Of a stretch of DNA of 64,000 bases, positions 52,601-61,689 are shown piece by piece. Both the position numbers and the translations under genes were made by a program. The notes under the pieces are model-generated. The model did no database searches and was not told where the DNA came from. It was given only the letters and a program-made list of their open reading frames with translations. Positions within the stretch are counted from its first letter, which is position 1; each line of letters opens with the position of its first letter. Origin of the DNA: Paenibacillus_E violae (GTDB lineage Bacteria > Bacillota > Bacilli > Paenibacillales > NBRC-103111); the NCBI RefSeq assembly GCF_032461945.1, contig NZ_JAWCUD010000004.1, forward strand, positions 404,130-468,129, in the 5' to 3' direction.

Positions 52601-52901
52601 TTGTACAATTCTCCTCTTTTGAATTACTGGATTCACGAGTTATGAAACGAATCTTCTTGAATATGCCTCCTCTCCTTCTCAACTTGGCATTACCCTCAAA
52701 TCAAAAGTGAGCGCATATCAAGCATATATGTCCCTCTAGCTATTTGTATTTACAGATTTCAGGCATTTCTTGTAATTTTATGGCAATCTATTGTGTGGGT
52801 CGTATCGTCGCCTGGCTGACGTCCATTCAGACTGTTCACCAACAGCAACTCCTACCTCACCCTGCAATTTACATAAGAGTTGAACGAAAGTTTTACGATT
52901 G

Positions 52902-53085
52902 GAGGGAACTAGGGTACTCTATTTGGGGGAAAATGAGTTGTTTTCCTTTCCTAGCAGAACTACAGGGTCTTCTTTAGCCTCCATGACATGTTATTCATGT
53001 AAAATCGGCAAAATAGTAGACTGTAGTTCCCTTTGAAATGGAAAATAGTAAGTTTACAGGAAAATAGAGGACTGTAGTTCCCTTC
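52902..53085. repeat. Two GGAACTACAG-type inverted repeat elements
   Basis: The first copy (52902-52977) begins AGGGAACTAGGGTACTCTATTT and closes with GCAGAACTACAGGGTCTTCTTT. The second (53010-53085) has two inverted units, AAATAGTAGACTGTAGTTCCC and AAATAGAGGACTGTAGTTCCC. They lie in the 881-bp gap before lacZ's terminator. Nothing else is recognised in 52601-52900. Confidence 0.55.
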
Positions 53086-53187
53086 CAAAAACTACGAGCC
53101 ATTTGCACGGCGCAGGCGCGTTGTGGATGAGTGTGACATTGGATGAAATCCAATGTCAGTCGCAAACAATGGCCACCGCCATCAGTA

Positions 53188-53375
53188 TATTGCATTTTGT
53201 GCAATATTAAGGCCCCAGGTCGGCCGCTGCCTCCTTCAACGTTGTACAAAGTACAACGATTTGGTGAGGATAGCGCAGTTTTTACGCTATTTGCGTTGAA
53301 TTCATTGTAGTTTGTGCAATGAAGAGTGGGGTGTTGGGGTTTAAAGCAGTTCTATGTTGTATAAAGTGCAGTATA
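53188..53375. repeat. Four-palindrome intergenic repeat element, copy 2
   Basis: Palindromes of the TTGTA-n5-TGCAA type start at 53190, 53242, 53305 and 53357, giving spacings of 52, 63 and 52 bp, the same as copy 1 at 1038-1227. The second palindrome, GTTGTACAAAGTACAAC, is nearly perfect, and compensating differences between copies keep the pairing. Confidence 0.7.
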
Positions 53376-53433
53376 GACATGGGCGCGAGGCGGTCATACC
53401 GAGCAGTTTGGTCACTTCACGCAAGACGACACA

Positions 53434-53465
53434 AAACAGCCCAAGACAAATGTCTCGGGCTGTTT
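53434..53465 (-). terminator. Terminator of the galactoside operon
   Basis: AAACAGCCCAAGACA / TGTCTCGGGCTGTTT stem with one mismatch and a short loop, 17 nt beyond the lacZ stop. The T-run on the minus strand is short (GTTTTGTG). Confidence 0.7.
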
Positions 53466-53481
53466 CCATTTACATATATAA

Positions 53482-56400
53482 CTAGTTTCCTGCACTAGCA
53501 ATAACGAACTCAAACGAGATTTCCTGGTCAGCCGGAATCTGATATTCCTCATGCACAGGCGCTCCCCAGCTATCGTCGCCACCGACACCCATTTGTTTGC
53601 CGGCAACTGTTACAACCGTATAATGAACATCCGGCAGCTCCCAAGCATGGTCAGCATGCTCAAGCTCAAATGCCGTATATGGAGACAAATTGCATTCTAC
53701 TGGAGCGTGTGGGTCAGCCTTAATCATAAGACCGTTCCCTTTCACATCCGTCACACTCACACGACGAACACCAGTTCGATTACCCGATTCCTGTGGCACG
53801 AGGTACGGTGTTGGCAACTGATCAACCTGACGGCTGAAGATTCCCAAACGAGCTCCGAAGCTGCGATCGCTATAGTTTTCTTCCGGTCCCATTGCGTACC
53901 ATTCTGACTGGTTATAATCAGCCGACATCTTAAAGGAAACGGCAAGGATCGGAAGATTCGGCAGACCCGCTGCTCCTTTGTAATTCGTGTGTACCCGAAT
54001 GGTTCCATCCGCATGCACCGTATAAGCAATACGAACGCTGACTTCAGAGCTAATGCTGAATCTGTATTCAAAGGCAACCGTTGCCGAGCTTTTCTCTTGC
54101 TTCAACTCTGTGCTGACACATTTGCGCGCCAGACTCGAGGCATACCAAGCGCCGGCCGTATAGCCCATTGCGGTACCTTTATCATTGTCTGTGGTAGCCC
54201 GCCAAAATAACGGAGCCGGAGGTATCGCAATCATCTCACGACCATGGTATCTAAGCGAAACAAGTGATCCTACCTGCTTCGAGAAAATGACGGCGAATCC
54301 TTTCCCAGTGACGCTGATATTGACGTCTCCCTCTACCACGTTGACTTCACCGGCAGGTTGTTCATTTTGACTATTTGCTTCTATGATGAAAGTGGATTGG
54401 CCAAATGCCGTCTCAAACCCGGCGTCGGCCCATATCGCAGACTCTTTGAGCACCAATGAAGCCTGGATGCAGTATTCACCTGATTGCCCATTCACGTCTG
54501 GCAGCTCGATCGGAACGATGCTTTCGCTCTGCGCTTCAACGGCAACATCCCTAAATCCATGACCGATTTCCGTTCCTTCATGATAAAGGCGATATTCAAG
54601 GACATACTGATCTGTGTTCACAAATAAATTTTCGTTAATTACTTTAATATGGTTTCTAGTAGGTTCCAACTTGATATTCTGATAAAGAAATTTAACTTCC
54701 TGCATCTTAGGAGTCAGCTGGCGATCAGCGAATACCAGTCCGTTGCCGCAAAAGCTGTAATCCGTAGGACGGTCTTGGAAATCCCCGCCATACGCCAAGA
54801 ATTCACGGCCATTCCGATCTTTTTTCATAATCGCCTGATCGATATAATCCCAAATAAAGCCGCCTTGATACATTGGATATTTGTTTTCCAGCTCCGTATA
54901 CTTGTGAAGCCCTCCGACGGAATTGCCCATTGCGTGCATATATTCGCAGCTGATATACGGTTTGGCCGGTTGGCTGTTGAGATATGCTTCAATGTCCGCA
55001 GGTTTGGCATACATTCTGCTTTCCATGTCGCTAGTAGCGTCATAATCACGATTGTGGAACACGCCCTCGTAGTGAACGAGTCGGCCTGGGTCCGTCTCAC
55101 GGAAATAGTCGGCTACATTCAAAATAACTTGGCCGGCATAGGATTCGTTTCCGCAGGACCAGATGAGAATCGAAGGATGATTCTTATCGCGTTCAACCAT
55201 CGAAATCGCACGGTCAAGTACGATATCCTGCCACTGCATATCGTTGCCCGGAATGTTCCACGAAGGCTCGACAGCCCCCATTTTCTGCCACGAGCCGTGC
55301 GTCTCCAAATTCATCTCGTCGATGACGTAGACGCCATACTCATCACATAACTCATACCATAAGGTCTGGTTCGGGTAATGGGAAGTACGGACTGCATTGA
55401 TATTGCTGCGTTTCAGCGTTTGAATGTCCCATAACATATCCTGCTTCGTGATGGCTCGTCCGCTGCGGCTGTTGAATTCATGGCGGTTTACACCTTTGAA
55501 TACGATCCGTTTGCCATTTAAGCACATCAGCTTGTCTTTCATCTCAAATCGGCGGAAGCCGGTCTTTTGCACGATGGCCTCGACCAAACTTCCGTTCTCA
55601 TCGTAGATCGAAATACATGCCGCATATAAATATGGATTTTCTGCACTCCATGGCTGAACAATGCCCGCAGCGAGGTTGAAAGACAGCTTGCCGTTTCGGA
55701 ATTCGCCCTTTTCTGTAAGAATCGCCTGTCCCTTAGCATCTTTCAATTCAAGCTTGGCACTAGCCGTTTCTGCATGAGCGTCTCGGAGATCAAGATCAAT
55801 TTCGAGCAATCCTTCCACATACGCATCATCCAAATCTGCTTTTACACGCAAATCCCACACATGCACCTTAGGAACCGTATATAAGTATACATCCCGGAAA
55901 ATGCCCGATAACCGCCAGAAATCCTGATCCTCCAGCCAGCTTCCTGTACTTCTTTGATAAACCTCAACGGCCAACTTATTCTCACCTTCACGAATATAAG
56001 GCGTGAGATCAAATTCCGAAGGTGTGAAGCTGTCTTCGCTGTAACCGACGAATTCGCCGTTAAGCCACACGTAGAAAGCTGATTCAACACCTTGGAAGGA
56101 GATATAAACCGGCTTTCCTTTCATCGTGTCTGGAAGTTGGAAATTTTTCACATAGCTGCCGACAGGATTATGTTCTTGCGAAATGTGTGGAGGACGCAGC
56201 GCTTCTACGCCATCCCAAGGATACATCGTATTCACATACTGCGGCTGTCCCCAGCCCTGCAGCTGAATATGTCCCGGAACTTGGATATGCTCCCAGCTGC
56301 TGCAGTTATAGTCCAATTGAAAAAACGATTGCACACGGCTCGCTGCGTTTGGCGCATAGCTGAACTGCCAGCTGCCATTCAAGCTATGCCTCATGTCCAT

Positions 56401-56526
56401 GGATGCGCCTGCTTCAGCAGCAGCTATCGAGTGATAATAGCGGTGGTCGGAATGTGCGTCCAACCTGTTAACTCGAAATACACGCACATCTTGCAGCCAA
56501 TCAAGGCTTGGAACCGAATGTTTCAT
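53482..56526 (-). CDS. lacZ: GH2 beta-galactosidase, LacZ type
   Basis: A 1014-residue cytoplasmic enzyme, full length for LacZ. Five-domain order: sugar-binding (MRHSLNGSWQFSYAPN, IQVPGHIQLQGWGQPQY), Ig-like, TIM barrel with acid/base Glu in LIWSCGNESYAG and nucleophile Glu in YISCEYMHAMGNS, linker, and the C-terminal beta-galactosidase small-chain domain (EWYAMGPEENYSDRS). It hydrolyses terminal beta-D-galactose from imported oligosaccharides. It is the last gene of the regulator-kinase-importer operon, 61 nt after the MalG-type permease gene. Lactose or plant galactooligosaccharides are equally possible. Confidence 0.95.
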   Translation of the reverse strand: MKHSVPSLDWLQDVRVFRVNRLDAHSDHRYYHSIAAAEAGASMDMRHSLNGSWQFSYAPNAASRVQSFFQLDYNCSSWEHIQVPGHIQLQGWGQPQYVNTMYPWDGVEALRPPHISQEHNPVGSYVKNFQLPDTMKGKPVYISFQGVESAFYVWLNGEFVGYSEDSFTPSEFDLTPYIREGENKLAVEVYQRSTGSWLEDQDFWRLSGIFRDVYLYTVPKVHVWDLRVKADLDDAYVEGLLEIDLDLRDAHAETASAKLELKDAKGQAILTEKGEFRNGKLSFNLAAGIVQPWSAENPYLYAACISIYDENGSLVEAIVQKTGFRRFEMKDKLMCLNGKRIVFKGVNRHEFNSRSGRAITKQDMLWDIQTLKRSNINAVRTSHYPNQTLWYELCDEYGVYVIDEMNLETHGSWQKMGAVEPSWNIPGNDMQWQDIVLDRAISMVERDKNHPSILIWSCGNESYAGQVILNVADYFRETDPGRLVHYEGVFHNRDYDATSDMESRMYAKPADIEAYLNSQPAKPYISCEYMHAMGNSVGGLHKYTELENKYPMYQGGFIWDYIDQAIMKKDRNGREFLAYGGDFQDRPTDYSFCGNGLVFADRQLTPKMQEVKFLYQNIKLEPTRNHIKVINENLFVNTDQYVLEYRLYHEGTEIGHGFRDVAVEAQSESIVPIELPDVNGQSGEYCIQASLVLKESAIWADAGFETAFGQSTFIIEANSQNEQPAGEVNVVEGDVNISVTGKGFAVIFSKQVGSLVSLRYHGREMIAIPPAPLFWRATTDNDKGTAMGYTAGAWYASSLARKCVSTELKQEKSSATVAFEYRFSISSEVSVRIAYTVHADGTIRVHTNYKGAAGLPNLPILAVSFKMSADYNQSEWYAMGPEENYSDRSFGARLGIFSRQVDQLPTPYLVPQESGNRTGVRRVSVTDVKGNGLMIKADPHAPVECNLSPYTAFELEHADHAWELPDVHYTVVTVAGKQMGVGGDDSWGAPVHEEYQIPADQEISFEFVIASAGN

Positions 56527-56587
56527 GAATAATGCCTCCTGAGAAATAAAACTGAAATAACACCTATGTTTTGACTGCCATCAGCTC

Positions 56588-57412
56588 CTATTTTACTGAA
56601 CCAACCATACCTGCAACAAATTGTTTTTGCATAAGGAAAAACACGAGCGCTGTCGGAATCGTCGAAATGACAATAGCGGTCATAATGACCCCGAAATCCG
56701 GTGCATAACTAGAGCCTAAATTTGAAATCAATAAAGGAATTGTGCGTTTCTCCGGCGTTTGCAGCACGATAAGCGGCCACAAGTAATTGTTCCAACTGGA
56801 CATGAACGTAATAATAGCTGCAGCTGAATAGGTCGTTTTCATGGTTGGCATATAAATTCGGAAAAACAATCCTAATTCCGTTAACCCATCCATGCGTCCT
56901 GCTTCCAAAAGCTCTCTCGGAAACATTTTTGTGCTTTGGCGAAAGAAGAAAATGAGAAACGCCGTTGTAAATGTTGGAAGAACGACAGCAGTCATCGTGT
57001 TGATTCCGAGAAAAGGAACCGTCTTCGACAAGCTGGAGAACATTTGGTAAAGCGGAACCATCAACGCTGCGAACGGAATCATCATGGAGACAAGCAGCAA
57101 GTTGAACACGACATCCTTCGCTTTACTCCGATAAACTTCGAAAGCATACCCCGCGAGCGAAGCAACGAGCAAAGCCAATATCGTAGTCGATAAAGAAATT
57201 TTAAGGGAATTCCAGAGTGCAGGAATGAGATTGATGGAATCAACCAGTTTATTGAAGTTAGCGACAAAATGGGTACCCGGCAGCATTCTTCCCTGCGTTA
57301 CATCCACAGAAAGATTCGTTGAACTAACGACCATCCATAGGAATGGGAAAATCGATATGACAGCTACGGCAAAAAGGAAAACATATACAATTGTTCGATT
57401 CAGTACTCTCAT
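56588..57412 (-). CDS. ABC sugar transporter permease, MalG/CUT1 type (galactoside locus)
   Basis: A 274-residue permease with six hydrophobic segments. The EAA loop is LLEAGRMDGLTELGLFFRIYMP, and the end is VAGMVGSVK. It overlaps the upstream permease by one base (A of ATG within TAATG), so translation is coupled. With the partner permease and lipoprotein at 58394-59701 it should bring in beta-galactosides for LacZ. No ATPase gene is present. Confidence 0.9.
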   Translation of the reverse strand: MRVLNRTIVYVFLFAVAVISIFPFLWMVVSSTNLSVDVTQGRMLPGTHFVANFNKLVDSINLIPALWNSLKISLSTTILALLVASLAGYAFEVYRSKAKDVVFNLLLVSMMIPFAALMVPLYQMFSSLSKTVPFLGINTMTAVVLPTFTTAFLIFFFRQSTKMFPRELLEAGRMDGLTELGLFFRIYMPTMKTTYSAAAIITFMSSWNNYLWPLIVLQTPEKRTIPLLISNLGSSYAPDFGVIMTAIVISTIPTALVFFLMQKQFVAGMVGSVK

Positions 57413-58287
57413 TATTTATCACCTGCCAATTTGATTTGAAGGACAGATAACACAATGATCATAGCTACAACCGAATAGGAGACTGTCGCCGCATAGCCAA
57501 AATCAGGTGTGTACTTGAAGGAAAGATTGTAAATATACTGCGATATGGAGAGGGTTGCGTTACCTGGGCCACCCTTCGTAATATTCATGATCTCGTCAAA
57601 CAATTGCAGGGTTCCGATCGTTGATGTAATCGACGTAAAAAGAACGATTGGTTTTAGCATTGGGAACGTAATAAAGAAAAACTGTTTGAACGGAGAGGCT
57701 CCGTCGATGCGCGCTGCTTCATAAATCGAATTGTCGATATTTTGCAAAGAGGAAAGGAAGAAAATCATGTTGTATCCTGTCCAGCGCCATGTAATGGCAA
57801 TAATAATCGTAATTTTCGCCCAGAAAGGATCGGAAATCCATTGAATCGGTTGTGCAATCAAGTGCATTTTCACTAAAGCCAAGTTGATAAGTCCATCATT
57901 GCCAAATAAATATTTGAATACGACGGAGTAGGCAACAAGCGAGGTGACACAAGGCAAGAAAATCGCTGTACGGAAAAATCCTTTGAAGCGAAGTTTGCTG
58001 TCATTCAATAAGACAGAGATCATCATCGCCAGAACGATCATAATCGGAACTTGAATGATTAGAAATAGAAACGTATTCTTTACGGCTGTGAAGAACGTTT
58101 TATCGCTCAAAAGCCGCTTATAGTTGCTGACCCCATTGAAATGCAGATTAGCCCCTGCGCCGGTTTTAAACGACAACAGCAGCGCCTGAATCATGGGATA
58201 GAAGTAAAACAAACAAATCATCAATACCGCTATACCGATAAACAGCCAACCTGTCAGTCTTACACGGTTACTCATTGAGTAGTTCAA
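57412..58287 (-). CDS. ABC sugar transporter permease, MalF/CUT1 type (likely TTG start)
   Basis: A permease of about 291 residues with six hydrophobic segments; helix 1 is LFIGIAVLMICLFYFYP and the EAA loop is YEAARIDGASPFKQFFFITFP. An ATG at 58314 has no ribosome site. AGGAAGGAT within its first codons lies about 9 nt before a TTG at 58287 (MNYSMSNRVR), so that start is preferred with moderate certainty. Either way the membrane region is unaffected. It pairs with the permease encoded directly downstream. Confidence 0.85.
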   Translation of the reverse strand: MNYSMSNRVRLTGWLFIGIAVLMICLFYFYPMIQALLLSFKTGAGANLHFNGVSNYKRLLSDKTFFTAVKNTFLFLIIQVPIMIVLAMMISVLLNDSKLRFKGFFRTAIFLPCVTSLVAYSVVFKYLFGNDGLINLALVKMHLIAQPIQWISDPFWAKITIIIAITWRWTGYNMIFFLSSLQNIDNSIYEAARIDGASPFKQFFFITFPMLKPIVLFTSITSTIGTLQLFDEIMNITKGGPGNATLSISQYIYNLSFKYTPDFGYAATVSYSVVAMIIVLSVLQIKLAGDK

Positions 58288-58332
58288 TTTATCCAGATCC
58301 TTCCTATATTGCATTTAAAAATCGAAACGCTG

Positions 58333-58365
58333 TCCCCCGCTTGCACGATCATGCAATTCGGGGGT
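58333..58365 (-). other. Intercistronic hairpin between binding protein and permeases
   Basis: CCCCCG-n2-TTGCA / TGCAA-n2-CGGGGG forms a long stem in the gap after the binding-protein gene. As at 15717-15739, it probably makes binding protein more abundant than the permeases. The T-rich stretch follows only some 15 nt later, so it is a poor terminator. Confidence 0.55.
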
Positions 58366-58393
58366 CAGCGCCCTTTAGGTTAATTGGAAAAAC

Positions 58394-59701
58394 TTACTTA
58401 ATTTGAGACTCCGCTTGAGACTGAGCATCACTTAATACTTTATTGATATCCGTGCCTTTCAGGTAGTTCTGCATTTCTACTTTCAAAATATCTTCAATCG
58501 CATACGTATGCATGCCGTAGTTTACTTTAGGAATTTGCGTCGTCCACGTTGCGAAATCGGAAATGACTTTTTGACCTCCGAAGAAATCATCCGCTTTCGT
58601 GTAAGCTTCGCCTTGTGCTGCCGGTTTGTACGTACCGATAACACCAACGTCTGTTACTAACTTCTGGTACAGATTCACGTCGGAACCAAGTGTTTTGCCA
58701 AGGAATTCAGCTGCCGCTTCTTTACCAGGATTGTTCAATACATACCAGGAGCTGCCTCCAAGGTTTGATGCGTGAACAGAACTTGCTGTATTTTTCAACT
58801 TAGGAAAAGGTACAACCGCCCATTTTCCGGATTGGTCAGCTTGCGACTTAATCGAAGGCGTAATCCAGTTACCTGTCGGTACAGCTGCTACACTGCCGCT
58901 GTTGAAACCTGCCAGGAAGGAATTCCAATCTGACGTGATTTTAACGATGTTAGCGGACATCAATTCTTTGTATGTAGCAAAAGCATCTTTCAAAGCTGCG
59001 TTATCTTTCAGATCCGGTGTAGATCCGTCGCTTTTCAGATACCAAGCACCTGCGGACTGAATCATCATACGGATTAATCCAAGGTCATTCGGATCTTGCG
59101 TTAACAAATCTTTACCTGTTTTAGCTTTAACCGCTTTACCGATTTCAATCAGTTGCTGCCAGTTAATATCCTTCAAATCATCCAGTTTATAGCCTGCTTG
59201 TTGTAAATAATCCGAGCGAACATATAAACCTGTTACTCCGGAATCAAATGGAAGGCCATATTGTTTGCCATTCAAGCTTGTTGGACCGATTTTGTAATCA
59301 GCGAAATCGGATGCTTTGATGGATGCCGACAAATCTTGAAAAGAATCAGGATACGTTTTCAAAAAGCTTTGTGCACGATAATCTTCAATCAGTACAACAT
59401 TCGGTAGACCCGTCGTTGTCCCGGAGTTCAAGCCCGTGTTCAACTTTTGAATAATATCATCTTGCGCATATTCAACAATGTTTATTTTCACGTCAGGATG
59501 ATCTTTCGCATAAGCCTCTTGTGCCAGCTTCATCGCTGCAATGTTGAAGTTCTTATCCCAGGCCCAGACCGTAATTTCCTTCGCAGCTCCTGTTCCAGTT
59601 GGAGTCCCTGTCGCTGTTCCAGTTGTGTCAGGTGCTTTGCTTGAGCATGCAGATAGCAGCAAAAAACTAGCCAATAAAATGGTTGAAACTTTCTTTTTCA
59701 T
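58394..59701 (-). CDS. Sugar-binding lipoprotein of the galactoside ABC importer
   Basis: A 435-residue family 1 solute-binding protein. Lipobox LLSAC (Cys19) is followed by a Thr/Gly-rich linker and the bilobed fold (ITVWAWDKNFNIAAMKLA, VVLIEDYRAQSFLK, GNWITPSIKSQ). The ATG at 59701 follows GGGGGG. The upstream gap shows a TACAAT -10 without a -35 and two AAAGTAC boxes 18 bp apart, suggesting activation by the regulator at 61690-63231. Confidence 0.9.
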   Translation of the reverse strand: MKKKVSTILLASFLLLSACSSKAPDTTGTATGTPTGTGAAKEITVWAWDKNFNIAAMKLAQEAYAKDHPDVKINIVEYAQDDIIQKLNTGLNSGTTTGLPNVVLIEDYRAQSFLKTYPDSFQDLSASIKASDFADYKIGPTSLNGKQYGLPFDSGVTGLYVRSDYLQQAGYKLDDLKDINWQQLIEIGKAVKAKTGKDLLTQDPNDLGLIRMMIQSAGAWYLKSDGSTPDLKDNAALKDAFATYKELMSANIVKITSDWNSFLAGFNSGSVAAVPTGNWITPSIKSQADQSGKWAVVPFPKLKNTASSVHASNLGGSSWYVLNNPGKEAAAEFLGKTLGSDVNLYQKLVTDVGVIGTYKPAAQGEAYTKADDFFGGQKVISDFATWTTQIPKVNYGMHTYAIEDILKVEMQNYLKGTDINKVLSDAQSQAESQIK

Positions 59702-59815
59702 GTGCGCCCCCCGTGTAGTTTTGATTTTTTGAAAATGCTTTCTTTTAAAAGAATAGCATCTCGGAAATCCCTTCTGTTAGAAAAAAATTTGTCATAATTA
59801 GCGAAAATCTTGTGT

Positions 59816-59870
59816 ATTGTATCCGCTATCATAATGACCATTTTGGTACTTTATTTATAATTTGTACTTT
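59816..59870 (-). promoter_or_regulatory. Candidate activated promoter of the galactoside importer
   Basis: On the minus strand: TACAAT (59816-59821) with no -35, preceded by AAAGTAC boxes at 59846-59852 and 59864-59870 in the same orientation. These sit at about -37 to -61, a fit for an AraC-type activator. A cre-like TGAAAATGCTTTCT (59730-59743, plus strand) lies in the leader. Confidence 0.4.
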
Positions 59871-59899
59871 CTTTAGATTTCTATACATGGGGGGACTTG

Positions 59900-61666
59900 C
59901 TAAGTTCTCCAAGGAAGACTAATGGCAATTTTTGTTCCTTGCCCAAGCGTGCTCGTAATGGAAACTCCATATTTTTCTCCGTATAGGAGCAGAATGCGAT
60001 CATGCACATTGCGAATGCCAATCCCTGTAAAAAGTTGTCTGGCACTCGTTGAGGTACGCTGCTCGCTTTTTGCTTCCGCAAGGTCCATGCCATCGCCGTT
60101 ATCAACGATTTCACAGTGCAGCGTATCGCCTTCCTTCGTGATTATGACATAAATATATCCCGTCGTTTTTTTATTAAAAGCATGAAAAAACGCATTTTCA
60201 ATAAATGGCTGGAGCATCAATTTAGGCACTTGCGACTTCAAACAATCCGGCGAAACGAAGTAATCCACCTTGATGCCGTTTCCATAACGCACTTGATTGA
60301 TGAATACATAATGTTTTAAATTCAAAAGTTCCTGCTCAACAGATATCGTATCTTTCACATTGCTAATCGTATTTTGCAGGAGAGAAATCAGCGCATGAAT
60401 CGTGTCAGTTGCCTTTTCTTTACTTCCTTGTTGAACCAGAATATTAACGGAAGTCAGCGTATTATAGAGAAAATGAGGGTTAATCTGCTGCTGCAGCGCA
60501 GCTAACTCAGCCTTTCGCTGCTCCTGCTGTGTCTCCACCAACTGAATAATATAATCGTTGAGCTCATCAAGCATATAGTTGTAAGCATTGCTAAGCTCTC
60601 TTGTCTCATACGAACCTGTCACCGCCATGTAGTTTAGAAAATTCTTTTTGGTGATGTTCGACATCTTCATGACAAGCGTCCTTAAAGATCGCGTTACTCT
60701 ACGAGTGATAAAATATACAACAAGCACGGCCGTCAATACGATACCGGCGCCAATCATAAATAAGGCCTTCCTATTGAGCATCTGGCCTAGTGTCATTTGT
60801 TTATCAATCACATTGACGAGATAGAAATCATACATAGGTAAATAATCTGCCAAGACGATGACATCATGATTAAACAAAGTCATTTCTTGACTTGTCGCTT
60901 GGGATTGCTGGGCTAGCTTGGCGCTTGACAAGAGTTCCTCCGAAATGGTTCCGATCAGATCCTCCCTGTTGCTGGAAACAATCAAACCATTTTGATTCAA
61001 AATCATGACATCATTGCCTTGACTCGTGAAGCTCGCATAAATTTTCTTAAAATCACTCTCTCTAATCATCATGTAGAGCGATCCGTAACCTTCTTTGCTT
61101 TCTGAAGAAAGCAGCGCTTTGGTGGCAACAAGCCGATCTTCATTGGAGCCCCATGTTCCCGCCCTCATGAAGCTGTACATGATCCTGCCAGGCTGTTTCC
61201 ATGTCTCTTGTGTTATTGGGCTGTTCTGGAGTTCCTTCGAAGAACCGGACCAGTAGGTGACATCGCTTACGTAGCTCCTGCCATTCATACCCAGAACGCT
61301 GATGCCAATATTTTTGGCCCCAATCCCGGACTGAATTCGCTTCATCTGATCACTCATACTGAAATTCGTTTTGAAATTCGTTAACGAATCCGTATCCCCC
61401 TCCGTTAGGAAGCTTCTAATCGCGCCGCTTTGCGCGACACTAATGGCAATATTTATATTGGAATAATGAATGGCGTCTAATCCCGTTTTAATCTGATTGA
61501 TAATTTTCGAATTGGTAATACTGAACGTCTGGACGAAAAGCTTCTGCGACATTTGAACCGTGACCCAAGAGGTCAGAATCGTAACGGAAATAATGCTTAC
61601 GACCATCACAATAAACATTTTAGTAAACAGACTTTGATCGGTTATTTTCTTTACCCATGCTCCCAT
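59900..61666 (-). CDS. Sensor histidine kinase (YesM family) of the galactoside locus
   Basis: A 588-residue membrane kinase. Helix 1 (about 17-38), extracellular sensor (about 40-300) and helix 2 (about 303-325) are followed by a HAMP-like region (RRVTRSLRTLVMKMSNITKKNF). The His_kinase domain has NPHFLYNTLTSVNI, N-box QPFIENAFFHAF and G-box VDNGDGMD, ending in GQGTKIAISLP. It starts 23 nt after the regulator stop, so both share a transcript. The ligand is probably a galactoside or a binding-protein complex; this is inference from context. Confidence 0.9.
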   Translation of the reverse strand: MGAWVKKITDQSLFTKMFIVMVVSIISVTILTSWVTVQMSQKLFVQTFSITNSKIINQIKTGLDAIHYSNINIAISVAQSGAIRSFLTEGDTDSLTNFKTNFSMSDQMKRIQSGIGAKNIGISVLGMNGRSYVSDVTYWSGSSKELQNSPITQETWKQPGRIMYSFMRAGTWGSNEDRLVATKALLSSESKEGYGSLYMMIRESDFKKIYASFTSQGNDVMILNQNGLIVSSNREDLIGTISEELLSSAKLAQQSQATSQEMTLFNHDVIVLADYLPMYDFYLVNVIDKQMTLGQMLNRKALFMIGAGIVLTAVLVVYFITRRVTRSLRTLVMKMSNITKKNFLNYMAVTGSYETRELSNAYNYMLDELNDYIIQLVETQQEQRKAELAALQQQINPHFLYNTLTSVNILVQQGSKEKATDTIHALISLLQNTISNVKDTISVEQELLNLKHYVFINQVRYGNGIKVDYFVSPDCLKSQVPKLMLQPFIENAFFHAFNKKTTGYIYVIITKEGDTLHCEIVDNGDGMDLAEAKSEQRTSTSARQLFTGIGIRNVHDRILLLYGEKYGVSITSTLGQGTKIAISLPWRT

Positions 61667-61689
61667 TATGGATCCTAGTCCCTTCGTGC

